In this document: piece after piece, positions 10,201 through 21,000 of the stretch | Layout of the letters: each line of letters starts with the position of its first letter | Numbering within the stretch: the stretch's first letter is position 1 | Source: Gnetum montanum | Taxonomy: Eukaryota; Streptophyta; Gnetopsida; Gnetales; Gnetaceae | Direction of reading: 5' to 3' | Length of the DNA stretch: 23,629 nt | Assembly (NCBI GenBank): GCA_015680685.1 | Contig: MNCI01027307.1 | Coordinates: 5,164 to 28,792, forward strand | Notes under the pieces: generated by a model | Databases searched by the model: none | The model's input: only the letters and a program-made list of their open reading frames with translations | Told to the model about the DNA's origin: nothing | Program-made: the position numbers and the translations under genes

Positions 10201-10443
10201 GTGGAGGCCGTTTGGTGGGCTGTAGCATTGCGCACACCGATCACACTTGATAGGGATTCCAAGGCTGGGGTGGCTCTCTGGTGTCTATGGTGGGCATGTA
10301 ACGCTCTTATCTTCTATTTTGAGCTGCTCCTCTCTCTCGTGCAAATTGCGGTGCTTGGTCTATGGTTGTGGCATGAGGTGGCGAGTGCAATGGGTATCAC
10401 ACCTACCTATGAGCCTTCTTGGGTGGGGTACCAGGGGAATTAG
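7215..10443 (+). pseudogene. L1-type LINE ORF2: endonuclease, reverse transcriptase, zf-RVT
   Basis: The endonuclease begins MRILLWNCRGQGLP at 7215, with a TAG in the Q-E-T-K motif (CL-stop-ETKL) and IGNFNQRL near 7590 where active enzymes have GDFN, so a catalytic Asp is lost. RT segments: GWPIEFFKEYVDILGKN (about 8570-8620), PSQFRPIRVCNTL (about 8727-8765), LRLGDPMCPYLFIIALDMM (about 9110-9168) and an intact YADDIILFT box at 9238-9264. Next come VARLKVAGGFGVLKFQD (about 9733-9785) and the zf-RVT domain WKRIWVGRLLEKIKVFLW ... CPLCTVVPKTIHHFLYQC (about 10018-10194). Frameshifts and stops occur between blocks. Known of the family: this protein nicks target DNA and reverse-transcribes the element RNA. 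Confidence 0.85.
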
Positions 10444-10485
10444 GTCCTCTAGGATCTAGTTTCATGTGTTGGGTGGGCTCTCTTC

Positions 10486-11675
10486 TTGTCTCTTTTGGAG
10501 GGGGACACTAAGCTTGCTGATGGATCCTTCTTTCGACACTGGAGGGATGGTGCTACCACTTTTTGGAGTGTACGGATCACCCTCACTGAAGAGGCTCTCT
10601 CTCAGTATCTTGATATGTTGATGGAAGGTGAAGTGATTCTCCCCATGGGGAGAGGGCTCCAGGACATGAAGTGGCCTATTCCCAAAACATGAAGTGGCCA
10701 GGTGCCCAAGTCGGCCCTGCTGCTGCTATGGCAAGATGTTGTTGAACTGATTGACCACTATTTCATGCAATTGGGCAACATATGGAAGTTAAAGGGTACA
10801 CACTTCATGTTCTTGAAATGCCTGTGGTTGGGCCGTAATGTTAACCTTTTGAAATTCTTCCTTGCTTTGCCGTGGCGTTGGTAGAGGGGTCGGCACTTAG
10901 GCTTGATCTTGGCCCTTTGGAAGGCAGTGTGGCCATTGGCCCCACTACCAATTTGGCCCATGCTCTACACGATGTTTTATGAGTATTGACGGCCGGTCAT
11001 CGATGCTTCCCCTATGGACCTCCCAAAGCAGGTGCCTCTAGGGATGATGCCTTCTGGGCTTGGGCCAGCGATGGGGGCAGGTGATGACCCTCCTGCTCTT
11101 TGCTCCTCTTTGGCCCATGTGGAGCATTTGTGGCAGATGCTCCAAGAAACATTTGACACTAACTTGGCATAGCCATTGAAGAAGTTGCTGTGAGGGCTTG
11201 TGCAGAGGAGTAGGCCCTGTGGGAGGCTAAATGGTAGGAGTGGGAATAGGAATACAACCATCTGGTGGAACAGGTAGAGATGTAGCACTAGAAATTGGTT
11301 AGGGAGGGACAATGATGTAGGGATTTGTGGGAGGCAACTATTCGAAAAGAGGTTGAAGAGGAGTTGCGCAAGCAAATCAAGTTGGAGCTGCAATAGGAGG
11401 AACAAGACCGTGGGGTGTGCGAGGCTGCAGAAGTAGTGCCAAAGGAGAGAGACAAATTGGAGGAAGAGCAGCTATTGCGGCGGCAGGACAAAGCTCATGA
11501 GGCCAACATGCATCGCTGGTTTCAGGAAGGCAAGTTCCCATATGTCATCATGCATGGAAATTGCAATACGTCTTGGCCTGCTCTTCGTAGGTATATTAGG
11601 AGGACCTTGGCGAAGCTACATTTGGATAGTTTTGGGAATGAGCTCAAGCGTTGCTGGAAGGAGGAAGAATACTAG
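10486..11675 (+). pseudogene. Unrecognised coding-like region after zf-RVT, coiled coil at its end
   Basis: 10486-10692 is open: LADGSFFRHWRDGATTFW, VRITLTEEALSQYLDML, EVILPMGRGLQDMKW. After frame changes, about 11195-11675 reads as a Glu/Gln/Arg-rich helix (IRKEVEEELRKQIKLELQ, ERDKLEEEQLLRRQDKA) and ends MHRWFQEGKFPYVIMH, WPALRRYIRRTLAKLHLD, KRCWKEEEY-stop. In this last frame the stops are six TAG and one TGA, as expected from CAG and CGA losing a methylated C, so the ancestral frame was open. I do not recognise the protein. It could be a third LINE ORF, a captured gene piece, or a separate insertion. Confidence 0.5.
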
Positions 11676-12121
11676 TAATTTCAACAAGCCGTGGCATTCA
11701 TGACTACCAAGAGGCATTGGGCGGTCTTAGATGCCATTCACTCCCAAGAACAGGCTATTTGCCCATTCACTAGGTTGCTTAGACAGCTATAGGGCCTGCC
11801 ATTGGGGTCTGTTGGCCATTTTGGTCTTTTGGGGCTTGGTTTAGTTTGTGATTATGGTTCTTTGGCTTTGTCTATTTGGGTCATTCATCTGTCGGTTTTT
11901 GTTTGGAGAGTTGGGGATGTTTTTCCCCGCTGTTTGGGGTCCCTTGGGGAGGACAGTTCTTGGGTTTTGGGGGTTCTCTTGGTGTTTTGCTTTGCCCCTT
12001 TGGGTTTGGTATTCGCTATCCTATTCCTTGGAGTGGGGGGCAGAGAGGGTGCTCTCCCCTAGTTTTGTTGTACATATGACCTTGTGGATGTGCTAATATA
12101 ACTACCAGAATTCTTCTCAAA
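11676..12121 (+). other. 3' region of the L1-type LINE
   Basis: G/T-rich sequence with overlapping hydrophobic chance ORFs, ending in GTTTTGTTGTACATATGACC and CTAATATAAC, then AAAA-rich sequence at the target-site duplication. I read it as the 3' UTR. Confidence 0.5.
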
Positions 12122-12137
12122 AATTTCACCATCTAAT
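12122..12137. repeat. Target-site duplication of the L1-type LINE, right
   Basis: AATTTCACCATCTAAT, partner of 5817-5832. It directly follows the LINE 3' end (TTCTCAAA). Confidence 0.6.
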
Positions 12138-12154
12138 TGGAGGATTGATCCTAG
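12122..12154 (-). mobile_element. RTE copy B, 5' remnant beyond the L1 insertion
   Basis: Minus-strand GATCAATCCTCCAATTAGAT matches the start of copy A (about 1600-1625). It is the piece of RTE copy B cut off by the L1-type insertion. Confidence 0.7.
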
Positions 12155-12168
12155 GATGTAAATCCAAA
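12155..12168. repeat. Target-site duplication of RTE copy B, right
   Basis: GATGTAAATCCAAA, partner of 5247-5260. On the minus strand it ends the copia integrase segment KIWIYI. Confidence 0.75.
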
Positions 12169-13936
12169 TCTTTTGTGAAAAATCATCAATATAGGTCATG
12201 GAGTATCTGGATCCAACTTTGTATTACCATATGATCCAATATCTGAATGGATAATTTCTGGTTTGGCTTTGGCATCTATTTCTCATGAGTGGAAATTTAG
12301 TTTATACATGTCTGCCAAATGCACAAGAATTATAGAATGTTTCTAATTCAAAGTTAAGTTGCAGTGCCCCTTGTACTGTCCTGAAAATTTTTTGAATGTT
12401 ATCCTCTATTCAGATGTCCCAATCGTGAATGCCACTGATAATCTTGATATCATTTTTGTGTAGTAGCATAAATTACTTCACAAACTATATTTAACTTAAA
12501 TATGTCGTTTGTCTCCTTTGTTTCTGTCAACTTCTCTATTGTTGTCCAGTATGATGCACTTAACTTGCTTACCATTATATTATTCTAAAATTATTTTGTG
12601 CCTGTTTTTCGCTAGTTCTACCACTGAAATTAGATTTTGTCTTTTGAGAGCTGGTGTATAGTACACATTCTTGATCTGAACTGGTTGATCAACTGTCTTC
12701 ATGCTTATATCTTGAACACCATTGTATTTTTAGACTGCTCCTGTTTGGGTTGTGGCTTCTTCAGCATCTATGACATAAATTCTTGAATACATCATGGTTG
12801 CTTAATCGATGCCACGAACATCTAGAATTAGTAAATCATATCCAGAGTTTAACTTTTGCAGTTGCCTCCTAATTAGATATATCTTTTATGATTATGATCG
12901 CTTCATCCTAAAATGGATAAGCTTTATCAGTTTGGCTCTTATTATTCTGATTTTGATTTTTCTGTTGCTACTGTTAAGCCATCCTTCTCTAAATAATTTT
13001 TCTTTGTGGTACTGATGTTTGTGGGTTCGTTAGATTGAACCAACAGTATGTCCTTGCTTTCCACAAATAAAACAGGTTCTTTTCTTTCCCGTATTGTTGC
13101 TCCTTCTCCTATTGTTCTGATTATATCATGAATTATTCTGAAATTGATTTTCCTTTTGTGAATTTTCATGGCGTTGATTATTGTGTGGGTTGTACATACT
13201 TTGCTCATGCTTTTGTGCTTTTCTTTCTTGCTCCAATGTTGTTTCCTGATGTTGAAGTCTTGCCACAAGTATTGCAAAACCAGGTCTTGTTCCCAAAGCG
13301 TTTAGGGCTTGCATGAATCCATGGTACTTCTCAAGAATGGTTTGGAATAGGCAACTTACGAGTTCCGCATTGGGTATTTGTTCTTCTCCACTTTCCAATT
13401 TGAGAATTACAGAATTCATCTTAATAATGAAGCTTGAAAACTTTTAATCTGGCTTCATTTTCATTGTTTGTAACTTCACAGGAAGATAGGATTTCCTGGA
13501 TTCATCCAATTTTCTGAACATCAGGTGTAGATGTGTTATTAATTAGTAGACAATACTTGACACCTCAGCTATTATATGCATGAGCATCAATCCTGGAGTC
13601 ATATCATTTTGCTCTCTCTTCCATTTGTTGTCTAACTGGATGCTGGGATTGAATACAATATACCATAGATGACTTGCTTGGAAAATAATCATCATTTTGT
13701 TTGCTCATCCTCTGTAATTTTTCATTGTCAGTTTTTGATTGCCTATCACCACTAGCCCATCCTCTGTAATTTGTCATTGTCAGTTTTTGATTACCTATCA
13801 CCACTATTTTATTCTCGAGTGACCTCAGGAGTTTATTATCGTTACTTTCTATGGATAAAATTTTCATTGAAGTCATAAGATCTTCAACATTATGGGATCT
13901 CCACTCATCTTTCCATCATATGTTTTTTGGACTTCT
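12155..13936 (-). pseudogene. Copia gag, protease and N-terminal integrase, decayed
   Basis: This is the minus-strand body after the PBS. Gag remnants lie at about 13876-13126 in several frames, with a 52-bp tandem duplication at 13706-13809. A zinc knuckle CFICGKQGH lies at about 13074-13034, but its final Cys is missing. The protease region at about 12850-12790 reads NSRCSWH where active copia has DSGCSxH, so the catalytic Asp is lost. Next come VYYTPALKRQNLISV (protease to pre-integrase, about 12670-12620), the GAG-pre-integrase motif WHSRLGHLN (about 12435-12405), and IHSDIGSYG with the first integrase Asp at 12243-12241, up to YSMTYIDDFSQKIWIYI. The sequence then stops at the RTE insertion point and resumes at 5260. 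Many stops and frameshifts are present. Confidence 0.85.
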
Positions 13937-13953
13937 ATGCTAATCCGATGCCA
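13937..13953 (-). other. tRNA primer-binding site of the copia element
   Basis: Minus-strand TGGCATCGGATTAGCAT directly abuts the LTR end. It resembles the plant copia iMet-tRNA PBS (TGGTATCAGAGC) with substitutions. It marks the direction of the element (gag at lower coordinates). Confidence 0.65.
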
Positions 13954-14383
13954 TGTTATAATTCATGTGCTAACTGTAACTTTAAAACTATTTGCTATTT
14001 TTAGGATCTATTATGGAAATAGAAGTCGTAACATCAAAATTTTTTAATTTAATTAAATCACAAAGAATCAATATTTTAATACAACGAGTCATAGGTTTTC
14101 CTGTGAACTCTATACTTTTCACGTTCTTCTTGACATTTTTTCTCTTTCTGGCTTTTGTATCTTTCTTCCACCATTCAGGAACTGTAATTCACGATGATAT
14201 TTTTTGACTTTCACACTTGACAAATAAATCATCATGAGGAGCTGCAACTCTTCACAATGTTCACATCGTTTCATGAATTAATCATTACTTGAGAGATTAT
14301 TTTGTGAGTTTAACACACAACAAACATAACAAATGTATTTATGAACAAACAACAATGATGAAGTATGAATTATTATCCTAACA
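13954..14383 (-). mobile_element. 5' LTR of the minus-strand copia element
   Basis: Read on the minus strand it starts TGTTAGGATAATAATTC at 14383 and ends GAATTATAACA at 13954, so it has TG...CA ends with TGTTA/TAACA inverted termini. It is 430 bp long and is followed directly by a primer-binding site. A TATA-like ATAAATA lies near 14335-14345 (minus). The outer flank is CCCCC (14384-14388), but with no 3' LTR in view the target-site duplication cannot be tested. Confidence 0.75.
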
Positions 14384-14580
14384 CCCCCTTTTCTTGAAAT
14401 TTTTAATTAATTTACAATTCATCATTGTGCACCCATTTAGTTCTCTTTTTCTTCCTAATACCAAAGATGTTTGTGATAGAAGCATATAATGACATTCGTA
14501 ATATGAATTATTTCATGGTCTCTTTTTGAAAGAATTTTGTATAATCTGAAAATTCATGAACTAACAAATTTTTCAAACAG
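14384..14580. other. Short gap between copia LTR and first visible centrin exon
   Basis: About 197 bp of AT-rich sequence ends in the acceptor of exon 14581. No convincing promoter or initiator exon is seen. It is most simply the 3' end of centrin intron 1, into which the copia element inserted. Confidence 0.5.
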
Positions 14581-15060
14581 TCTAATGTTCAAGGGAGTTC
14601 TGCAGCTTCACAGCGTGAAAGGCGCAAACGCCGTCCAGGGTTGACTGAGCAAAAGAAACAAGAAATTAAAGAGGCATTTGATTTGTTTGATACAGATGGT
14701 TCAGGTAACAATTAACTGAATACTTTTATGCTATCATTCCCTCTTCAATTGTGTGTGTGCATGCACGGCTTTTTTTAAAAGAAAAAAAGAATGCTTTTCA
14801 TACTTCTCAACATTGTTAATGAAAGTTACAATAGGAAAGATTAATTTTGGGGTCATCTTCATTCAACATATGTGCAGGAACTATAGATGCAAAAGAGTTG
14901 AATGTAGCCATGAGGTATGGTTGGACATTACTGTTGTGTTCAAGTGTTTTTTCCTTTCTGTTTAAAATAGTTTTCCAGAGTATAGCAATGATCTTGCCAC
15001 AGTGGTATTGATAACTAGAATCTTTGCTGCAGGGCCCTTGGGTTTGAAATGACTGAGGAG
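14581..15060 (+). CDS. CEN: Centrin exon cluster 1: N-terminus and EF-hand 1 (three exons)
   Basis: Exon 14581-14704 follows the acceptor TTTCAAACAG in phase 0 and ends after GGT TCA G. Intron 14705-14877 is 173 bp. Exon 14878-14914 completes Gly and encodes [11 protein letters not shown]. Intron 14915-15032 is 118 bp. Exon 15033-15060 encodes ALGFEMTEE and ends at GAG|GTAAGC. An in-frame TGA at 14557 with no in-frame ATG after it shows that 14581 is an internal exon start, so the initiator codon is further 5'. The two mini-exons (37 and 28 bp) are supported by exact phase and by unbroken centrin similarity. Confidence 0.93.
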
Positions 15061-18000
15061 GTAAGCATTTCATCAATTTTCTTTCCAGCTTATTTTCAAG
15101 GACAGCTGCAAATGTTAGATGTTGATAATAATGTATTACCAAACTTTGAATTAGAGAAAACTGGCAGCATTAAGGAAACTTCAAAATAAAAAAATTGAAG
15201 AAGGTTCTCAAAAAAGAAAAAAAAAGTTCAATGACTTTACTTTTGTAAATTGAAAAATAATCATAATAGGTCAACCTATAGTCTACGGAAAGCAACAGTC
15301 CTTGACGGCCTTCTTACAGTGTTAACATTCATATTGTCATTTTTCTAAAGACTTTTCTTATTTTCAAGTGCTTGACACGTGGTGCTTGTTATAGAATTCA
15401 ATTGTTTAAAGTGCTTGTCAGTTAAGAATCAAAGTTTTTAGTTTGAAACTCACCTTTTTATCCAGGAATTTTATCACAACACCAAGAGCTGTAATGCATG
15501 TAAAGATTATCTTCATTTAGATACATGTCAATATGTCCTGTACTGTGAGTACAGAGAGATGCATTTATTTGTCTTTTCCCAAATCAACTCAGGAATGCAT
15601 ACATTGATTCAGCAGCTATTAGTGCTTCAAATATTGACACCAATAGCCAGGGTACGAGGATATCTTATTTTATATTTATTAATTGGTCATGATCTGTACC
15701 TTTTTCCTGAGGTTTCATCTTCTGCAGTTCCATTTTTGTCTGATTTAAGGGTATCTATTATTATTGTATTGTACACCGCTTGTTTTTGCTCTTGGCTTTC
15801 TTAGTTGCTCTTTCTATTGTTTGTATGTGCCTTCATGTCTTGTTGCAGAAGTTGGAATGTCTACATTTGCTGACACTTATTTTCACATTTTTAAGATTAT
15901 TTCTAATTTCCTTTGGTCAAACCATACTATTTCATATTTCTTTCTGATCATTGTTTTTAATGTTTCCATGTATTTAAGTCCTTTCTGCATCTTCTTGTTA
16001 TATTTCATGTGGAAAAAGTTGTACATAGAAAAGTCTACAATGTCATATGATTATTCCCTGCATGCTTGTTTTTCCATGCCTGTTGGCTTGAGATTTAGAG
16101 TTATTCCTCTTAGCCTTCAAATCAGTTCATCATCGTTGCCTTTAGCACATCAATTTGGGATGACCTGTTAGTGTAGGCAGGCGAATTGACAATATATGCT
16201 TGAGCAGCATTAACTTTATTCCAAGTGCAACGTTTTCAAAACACAAACTCACAAGGCATTGTCTTATCGTAGACAGAGTTATCATAGTTGATGAACATGT
16301 TGTACATGGTCTGTTGCAATATGTGGAAATATTAGTGAGCACTGATGTTCCAATTTTGAGGACATATGAATGTCGGAAATATTTTTATTTTAGGTACATT
16401 AGTTCTCTGGTCCTTATTCTCTGGGTTTACAGAATATTTTAACTTGATGTTGTTGGTTGTGGTTTGATGTTTCATTATTTTTTGTAATGTTTCTTTATTT
16501 CAAAGGTGTTCCACCAAGGTTGATTAGTTGTTTTTGTAAAAAATGTTAAAATTAAGATACGACCTTATGTTATGTTAAGAGTAAAATAATGTCAATTGTC
16601 AATTCAAGGGAAACATTGATGTATGTCTCACATTGGATGGGATTGAGAGTCTTTTCTCACACAACACTATATCACTGCCTCTTATTTTTGAAAAATATAA
16701 TCGCTTCCAATTATAACACTAAGAGCAAATTTCTAGCCTTCACATTGATTCAAATTTTTCTTAGTAATGAGTGTCACTGCTCCATTAAAGGGTAGAAGTG
16801 TGCCAACATTTCATGCCCTCTTAAAAATGCTTAAGGGAATTTATGCAAGCCTTGTTTTAAACTGAATGTAATTGAAGCTTTTTATTGAACTTTTTATGAG
16901 GGAAAATAGTAAATCTTTTTTGAGGAAAATGACCATCAAACTCAAGGTTCAGTGGTATAAAAACTTCATTCCTAAGAAACAGAAACAAAAACTGTACAAG
17001 TGAAGCCATAGCATAAGCTACTCAACAAAAGGCAAAAGAGTGGTCAAAGTGACCCTCTTAGGAATCCTCTCTTCTTGGATTCTATTGTAGTTAATATCTG
17101 TTGTAACCCAAGACCCAAGATTTCTTCTCTTCATCTTGTTTTATTGATGTTCCCACTTCTTTAGCCTCCATGTTTTCCTTTGTAGCATTATTATCCAAAT
17201 CTATTTCCTTCACTCCTTGCTTAGCTTTTACTAGCCCATACTACAATTGCTGTTGATAGAATAGATTACTAAGTTTGGCCAAGAAAAGACTTTTCATATC
17301 ATCCCAACTTGAAATACTATTGCTTAGCAAGTTTGAATATCAAATTTGAGCCATATCCTTTAAATTTTCTACAAACAACCTACAAGCTTGATCTTGGTGT
17401 TGAATATTTGCGTGAGCTAAAGCTACTGATAAACCATATAGAAGAGGTGAATTTCTTAGTCCACTACTTGTTCCAAACTCAAAAACTTTCAAGCCCTCCT
17501 AGCACCAAAAAGAATTGTTGGTGTGCTAGGCTTATCGATTTTTTTCAGTATGATAACCTATTAACTTATGAACTTTAGAACAAATGTTTATGTTCTCCTT
17601 CTAGCGCCAAAGGAATTGTTGGTGACCGTTTGGGACTAGACCGCGAATGACTTCTTCAAATAGGGTTTATGTGCTTGCTGGTCTTTAGCAACACCAAGGC
17701 CCAGATATCTCTAAATAGATTCAGTAGTTATGAAATGAACTAATTGTGAGAATGTGTTTGTTGTTGTTAATGTTGGAATGGTTGGGTTGTATATGCAACT
17801 ATAATTGGCGATCATAAAAGAGATTCAACTAACCTTGTCAAATACTGTGAGTTGTTGAAGGTCCTTATTTTGTCAAATCACTTAGTTTATATAGTCCTTA
17901 TAGTATGATACTTGAAACAAATAAAATTTTGCAAAAACATTTAAGCACAATTCTACCAATGTACACTTAATTTCTCTCAAAGAGAAAGTTCCACAAGAAA

Positions 18001-21000
18001 ACTAGAAATAGAGCGAGATTCAATGAACTTAGAAAAAGAAAAGAAAAAAAAGCACATTTGTGTGAAGCCTCAAATATTTAAGTAGGGTAAATTGATATGA
18101 GTAAACACTGCGCATGAAAGCTATTCCATTTTAATCTACTACGAATTGTTCAAACTCTCTGAGCTCAACAAGTAATTTTATAAAGACAATCTTATTATAC
18201 TACCAAAAAGGCTATGTAAATGACAAAGTACGAATCTCTATTTTGGTTAGATAATAGTTGTTACAAATTGCATTCAATAGAGCCTTCAAAAAAATTTGAC
18301 AATTTCAGAATTGAAATACCAAAGCAATACACTTTAAAAATAAAGAAGTTATTTCAGTCTCATCAAAATACCAAAGATTTTCTTAGATTCTTTATGCTCA
18401 AAACATTAAAACATTATTATTAAATTGCTCTTGAGGCTTTTCAATAACATAAGCTCTTCTATGGCAAATCTTAATACGAGTTTAATATTGTGCAAAAATA
18501 GAGTTATAAAGGCAACCTAGGACAAATCTCAAAATTAAATGCCAAACACGAAACTATTTAAACCATTGGGTAAGCAACTAAAACAAAATGAGAATAAATT
18601 AACTCATAGGATTAAAACAAAGTAGCTGAAATAAAAAATTATCAAGCTATCCTACAAGTTTCAATATCTTCTTCTTGATCTCTCATCCCCTTTTACATTT
18701 TATCTTTGAAACCCTTTTATAGTGGCTTCAAGATAGTTATAATCATCATGAGAAGTTAAGGGTGGGTTACAAATATTATGGACTTTGGTTATAACCACCA
18801 TATGAATTAATGATAATTAGTTATAACCATTATGAAGTTATAACCATAATTGCTAAGTGGTCTATTTGGTGGTTGCCTATTTGGCAATTATGGTTATAAC
18901 TTCATAATGGTTATAACTAATTATCATTAATTCATATGGTGGTTATAACCAAAGTCTATAATATTTGTAACCCACCCTTAACTTCCCATGATGATTATAA
19001 CTATCTTGAAGCCACTATAAAAGGGTTTCAAGGATAAAATGTAAAAAGGGGGGTGGGAGATCAACAAAAAGATATTGAAGCTTGTAAGATGGTTTGCTAA
19101 TTTATCAATTTAGCTACTTTGTGAGTTTATTTCTTCCCATTTTGTTTTAGTTGTTTAGCTAATGGTTTAGATAGTTTTGTGCTTAACATTTAATTTTTGG
19201 ATTTGTCCTATGTTGCTTTTATAGCTCTGTTTTTGCACAATATTAGACTGTTATTAAGATTTGTCATAGAATAGCTTATGTTATTGAAAAACCTTAAGAG
19301 CAATTTAATAGTAATGTCTTAACGTAATTGCTTATTTTCAGTATAGAGAATCTAGGAAGATCTTTGGTATTTTGATGAGACTAAAATAGTTTCTTTATTT
19401 TTAAAGTGTATTGCCTTGGTATTTCAATTTTAAAATTGTAAATTTTTTTTTGAAGACTATTAAATGCAATCTATGACAATTATTAACTAGCCAAAATAGA
19501 GACTCGTACTTTGTCGTTTGTGTAACATTTTTGGTAGTGTATTAAGATTGTCTTTATGAAATTGTTTGTTGAGCTCAGAGGGTTTGAACAATTCGTAGTA
19601 GATTAAATTGGAATAGCTTTATTGCGAAGTGTTTATTTGTATCAATTTACCTTGTTTAAATATTTGAGGCTTCACACAAATTTGGCTTTTTTTTTTTATT
19701 CTTTTTCCAAGTCTATTGAATCTTGCTTTATTTCTAGTTTTCTTGTGAAACTTTCTTTCTAGGGAAAATTAGGAGTAGATTGGCAGAATTATGCTCAAAC
19801 GTTTTTGCAAAATTTTATTTGTTTCAAGTATCATACTATAGGGATTATACAGACTAAGTTAGCTGAATCTCTTTTATGATAGCCAATTATAGTTTCATAC
19901 ACAACCCAACCATTCCAACATTCACAACAGCAAACACACTCACAATTAGTTCGTTTCATAACTACTAAGTCTATTTAGAGGTATATGGGTCTTGGTGTTG
20001 CCAGAGATTAGCAAGCACGTAAACCTTGTTTGGAGAAGTCGTTGGCGGTTTGGTCCCAAACGGTCGCCAATATTGCCATTATTTGAAATATTTTTTCTTG
20101 TTTTGGATAGCATGTTGCGCTTCATCATTGCACCCCCATGTCTTTCTTTGGGATGTATTTTGTTCCTTTTGTTTTACCCAAAATGTTCTTTTCAATTTTC
20201 TGAGTGCAACTTTTCATTTTCCCCGAAATTAAATTTGCAAAGCAATCCCATTTCTAGGTGTTTTATTGAAGCAATTGTCTTTTGAATAAGGTGATGTTAT
20301 ATTCTTTTAAATTCTTCTATTTTATGCATTTAGTCCCTTTTCTTGTGCTACATTTGAAGCTTTGTATAACAAAGTCCTTGACGATTAGTTGATGCTAAAT
20401 TGCAATGCACTCTCCATGGATGGCCTTATAGTCTTAGCACAAGGTCCATTCTCTTTTGTGCAACAAGAAATAATCAATTTGTGTTTTATCCATATCACTC
20501 TTATATGTAATTAAATATTCTGTCCTCTTTTTGAAATAAGTACTTGCAATGGTAAGGTCACAGACACTTGCACAATGCAATAGTGAATCTTCCATATCAT
20601 TGTGCTTTCCAAATCTATGTCCTTCATGAATCTTGTCATATCCCATTTTCATAGATCTATCATGATCATTATAATACCCTTCAATGAATATGCTTTCTTG
20701 TCGGGGGATTTCTTGAAGCACTAGATCCATGGAATTCCAAAAATCATACTTGATGGAATTTTCTAGGCCAATTTGTGAAGTATATACATTGATGATCTCA
20801 TTTCCAACAAGTTTGATGCCCATAATTTGATTGCCATGGTGTTATGCTTGTACTACTTTATCTTTCACAAATTGATCAATGATAATGTCCACTCTATTTT
20901 GGTGATTTTCTTTACCTTAGTAGAAGAGCTTGTAACCTTAGCCTAAATCTTTAGCTTTCTCCCCTTTTCATCTTGTTTCTTGGAGGTAGGCAATGTTAAT

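Larger units (their letters stand above)
5833..12121 (+). mobile_element. L1-type LINE, near full length, decayed
   Basis: About 6.3 kb in the order ORF1 (DUF4283, then CCHC knuckle), ORF2 (endonuclease, reverse transcriptase, zf-RVT), an unusual further coding-like stretch, and a 3' UTR ending near GTTTTGTTGTACATATGACC and AATATAACTACC. It is flanked by a diverged 16-bp duplication (5817-5832 AATTTTACCATTTGAT; 12122-12137 AATTTCACCATCTAAT), all three differences being transitions. It sits inside RTE copy B and has no intact ORF. Confidence 0.85.

Noticed and set aside
11802-12096. Hydrophobic ORFs that look like membrane proteins
   Set aside because: G/T-rich LINE 3' region open in all three frames gives Leu/Gly/Phe-rich translations by composition alone.
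14466-14517. Possible centrin first exon (ATG at 14466, GT after 14517, phase 0)
   Set aside because: It would leave a 63-bp intron with a weak GTCTCT donor, and the encoded residues do not resemble any centrin N-terminus.
15764-16171. 135-codon ORF in the centrin intron
   Set aside because: AT-rich translation rich in F, S, L and Y without motifs, inside an intron and with no homology I recognise.
16960-17300. Possible gene remnant on the minus strand
   Set aside because: A few open stretches (for example [18 protein letters not shown]) but no family recognised and several stops, so it is not listed as a gene.
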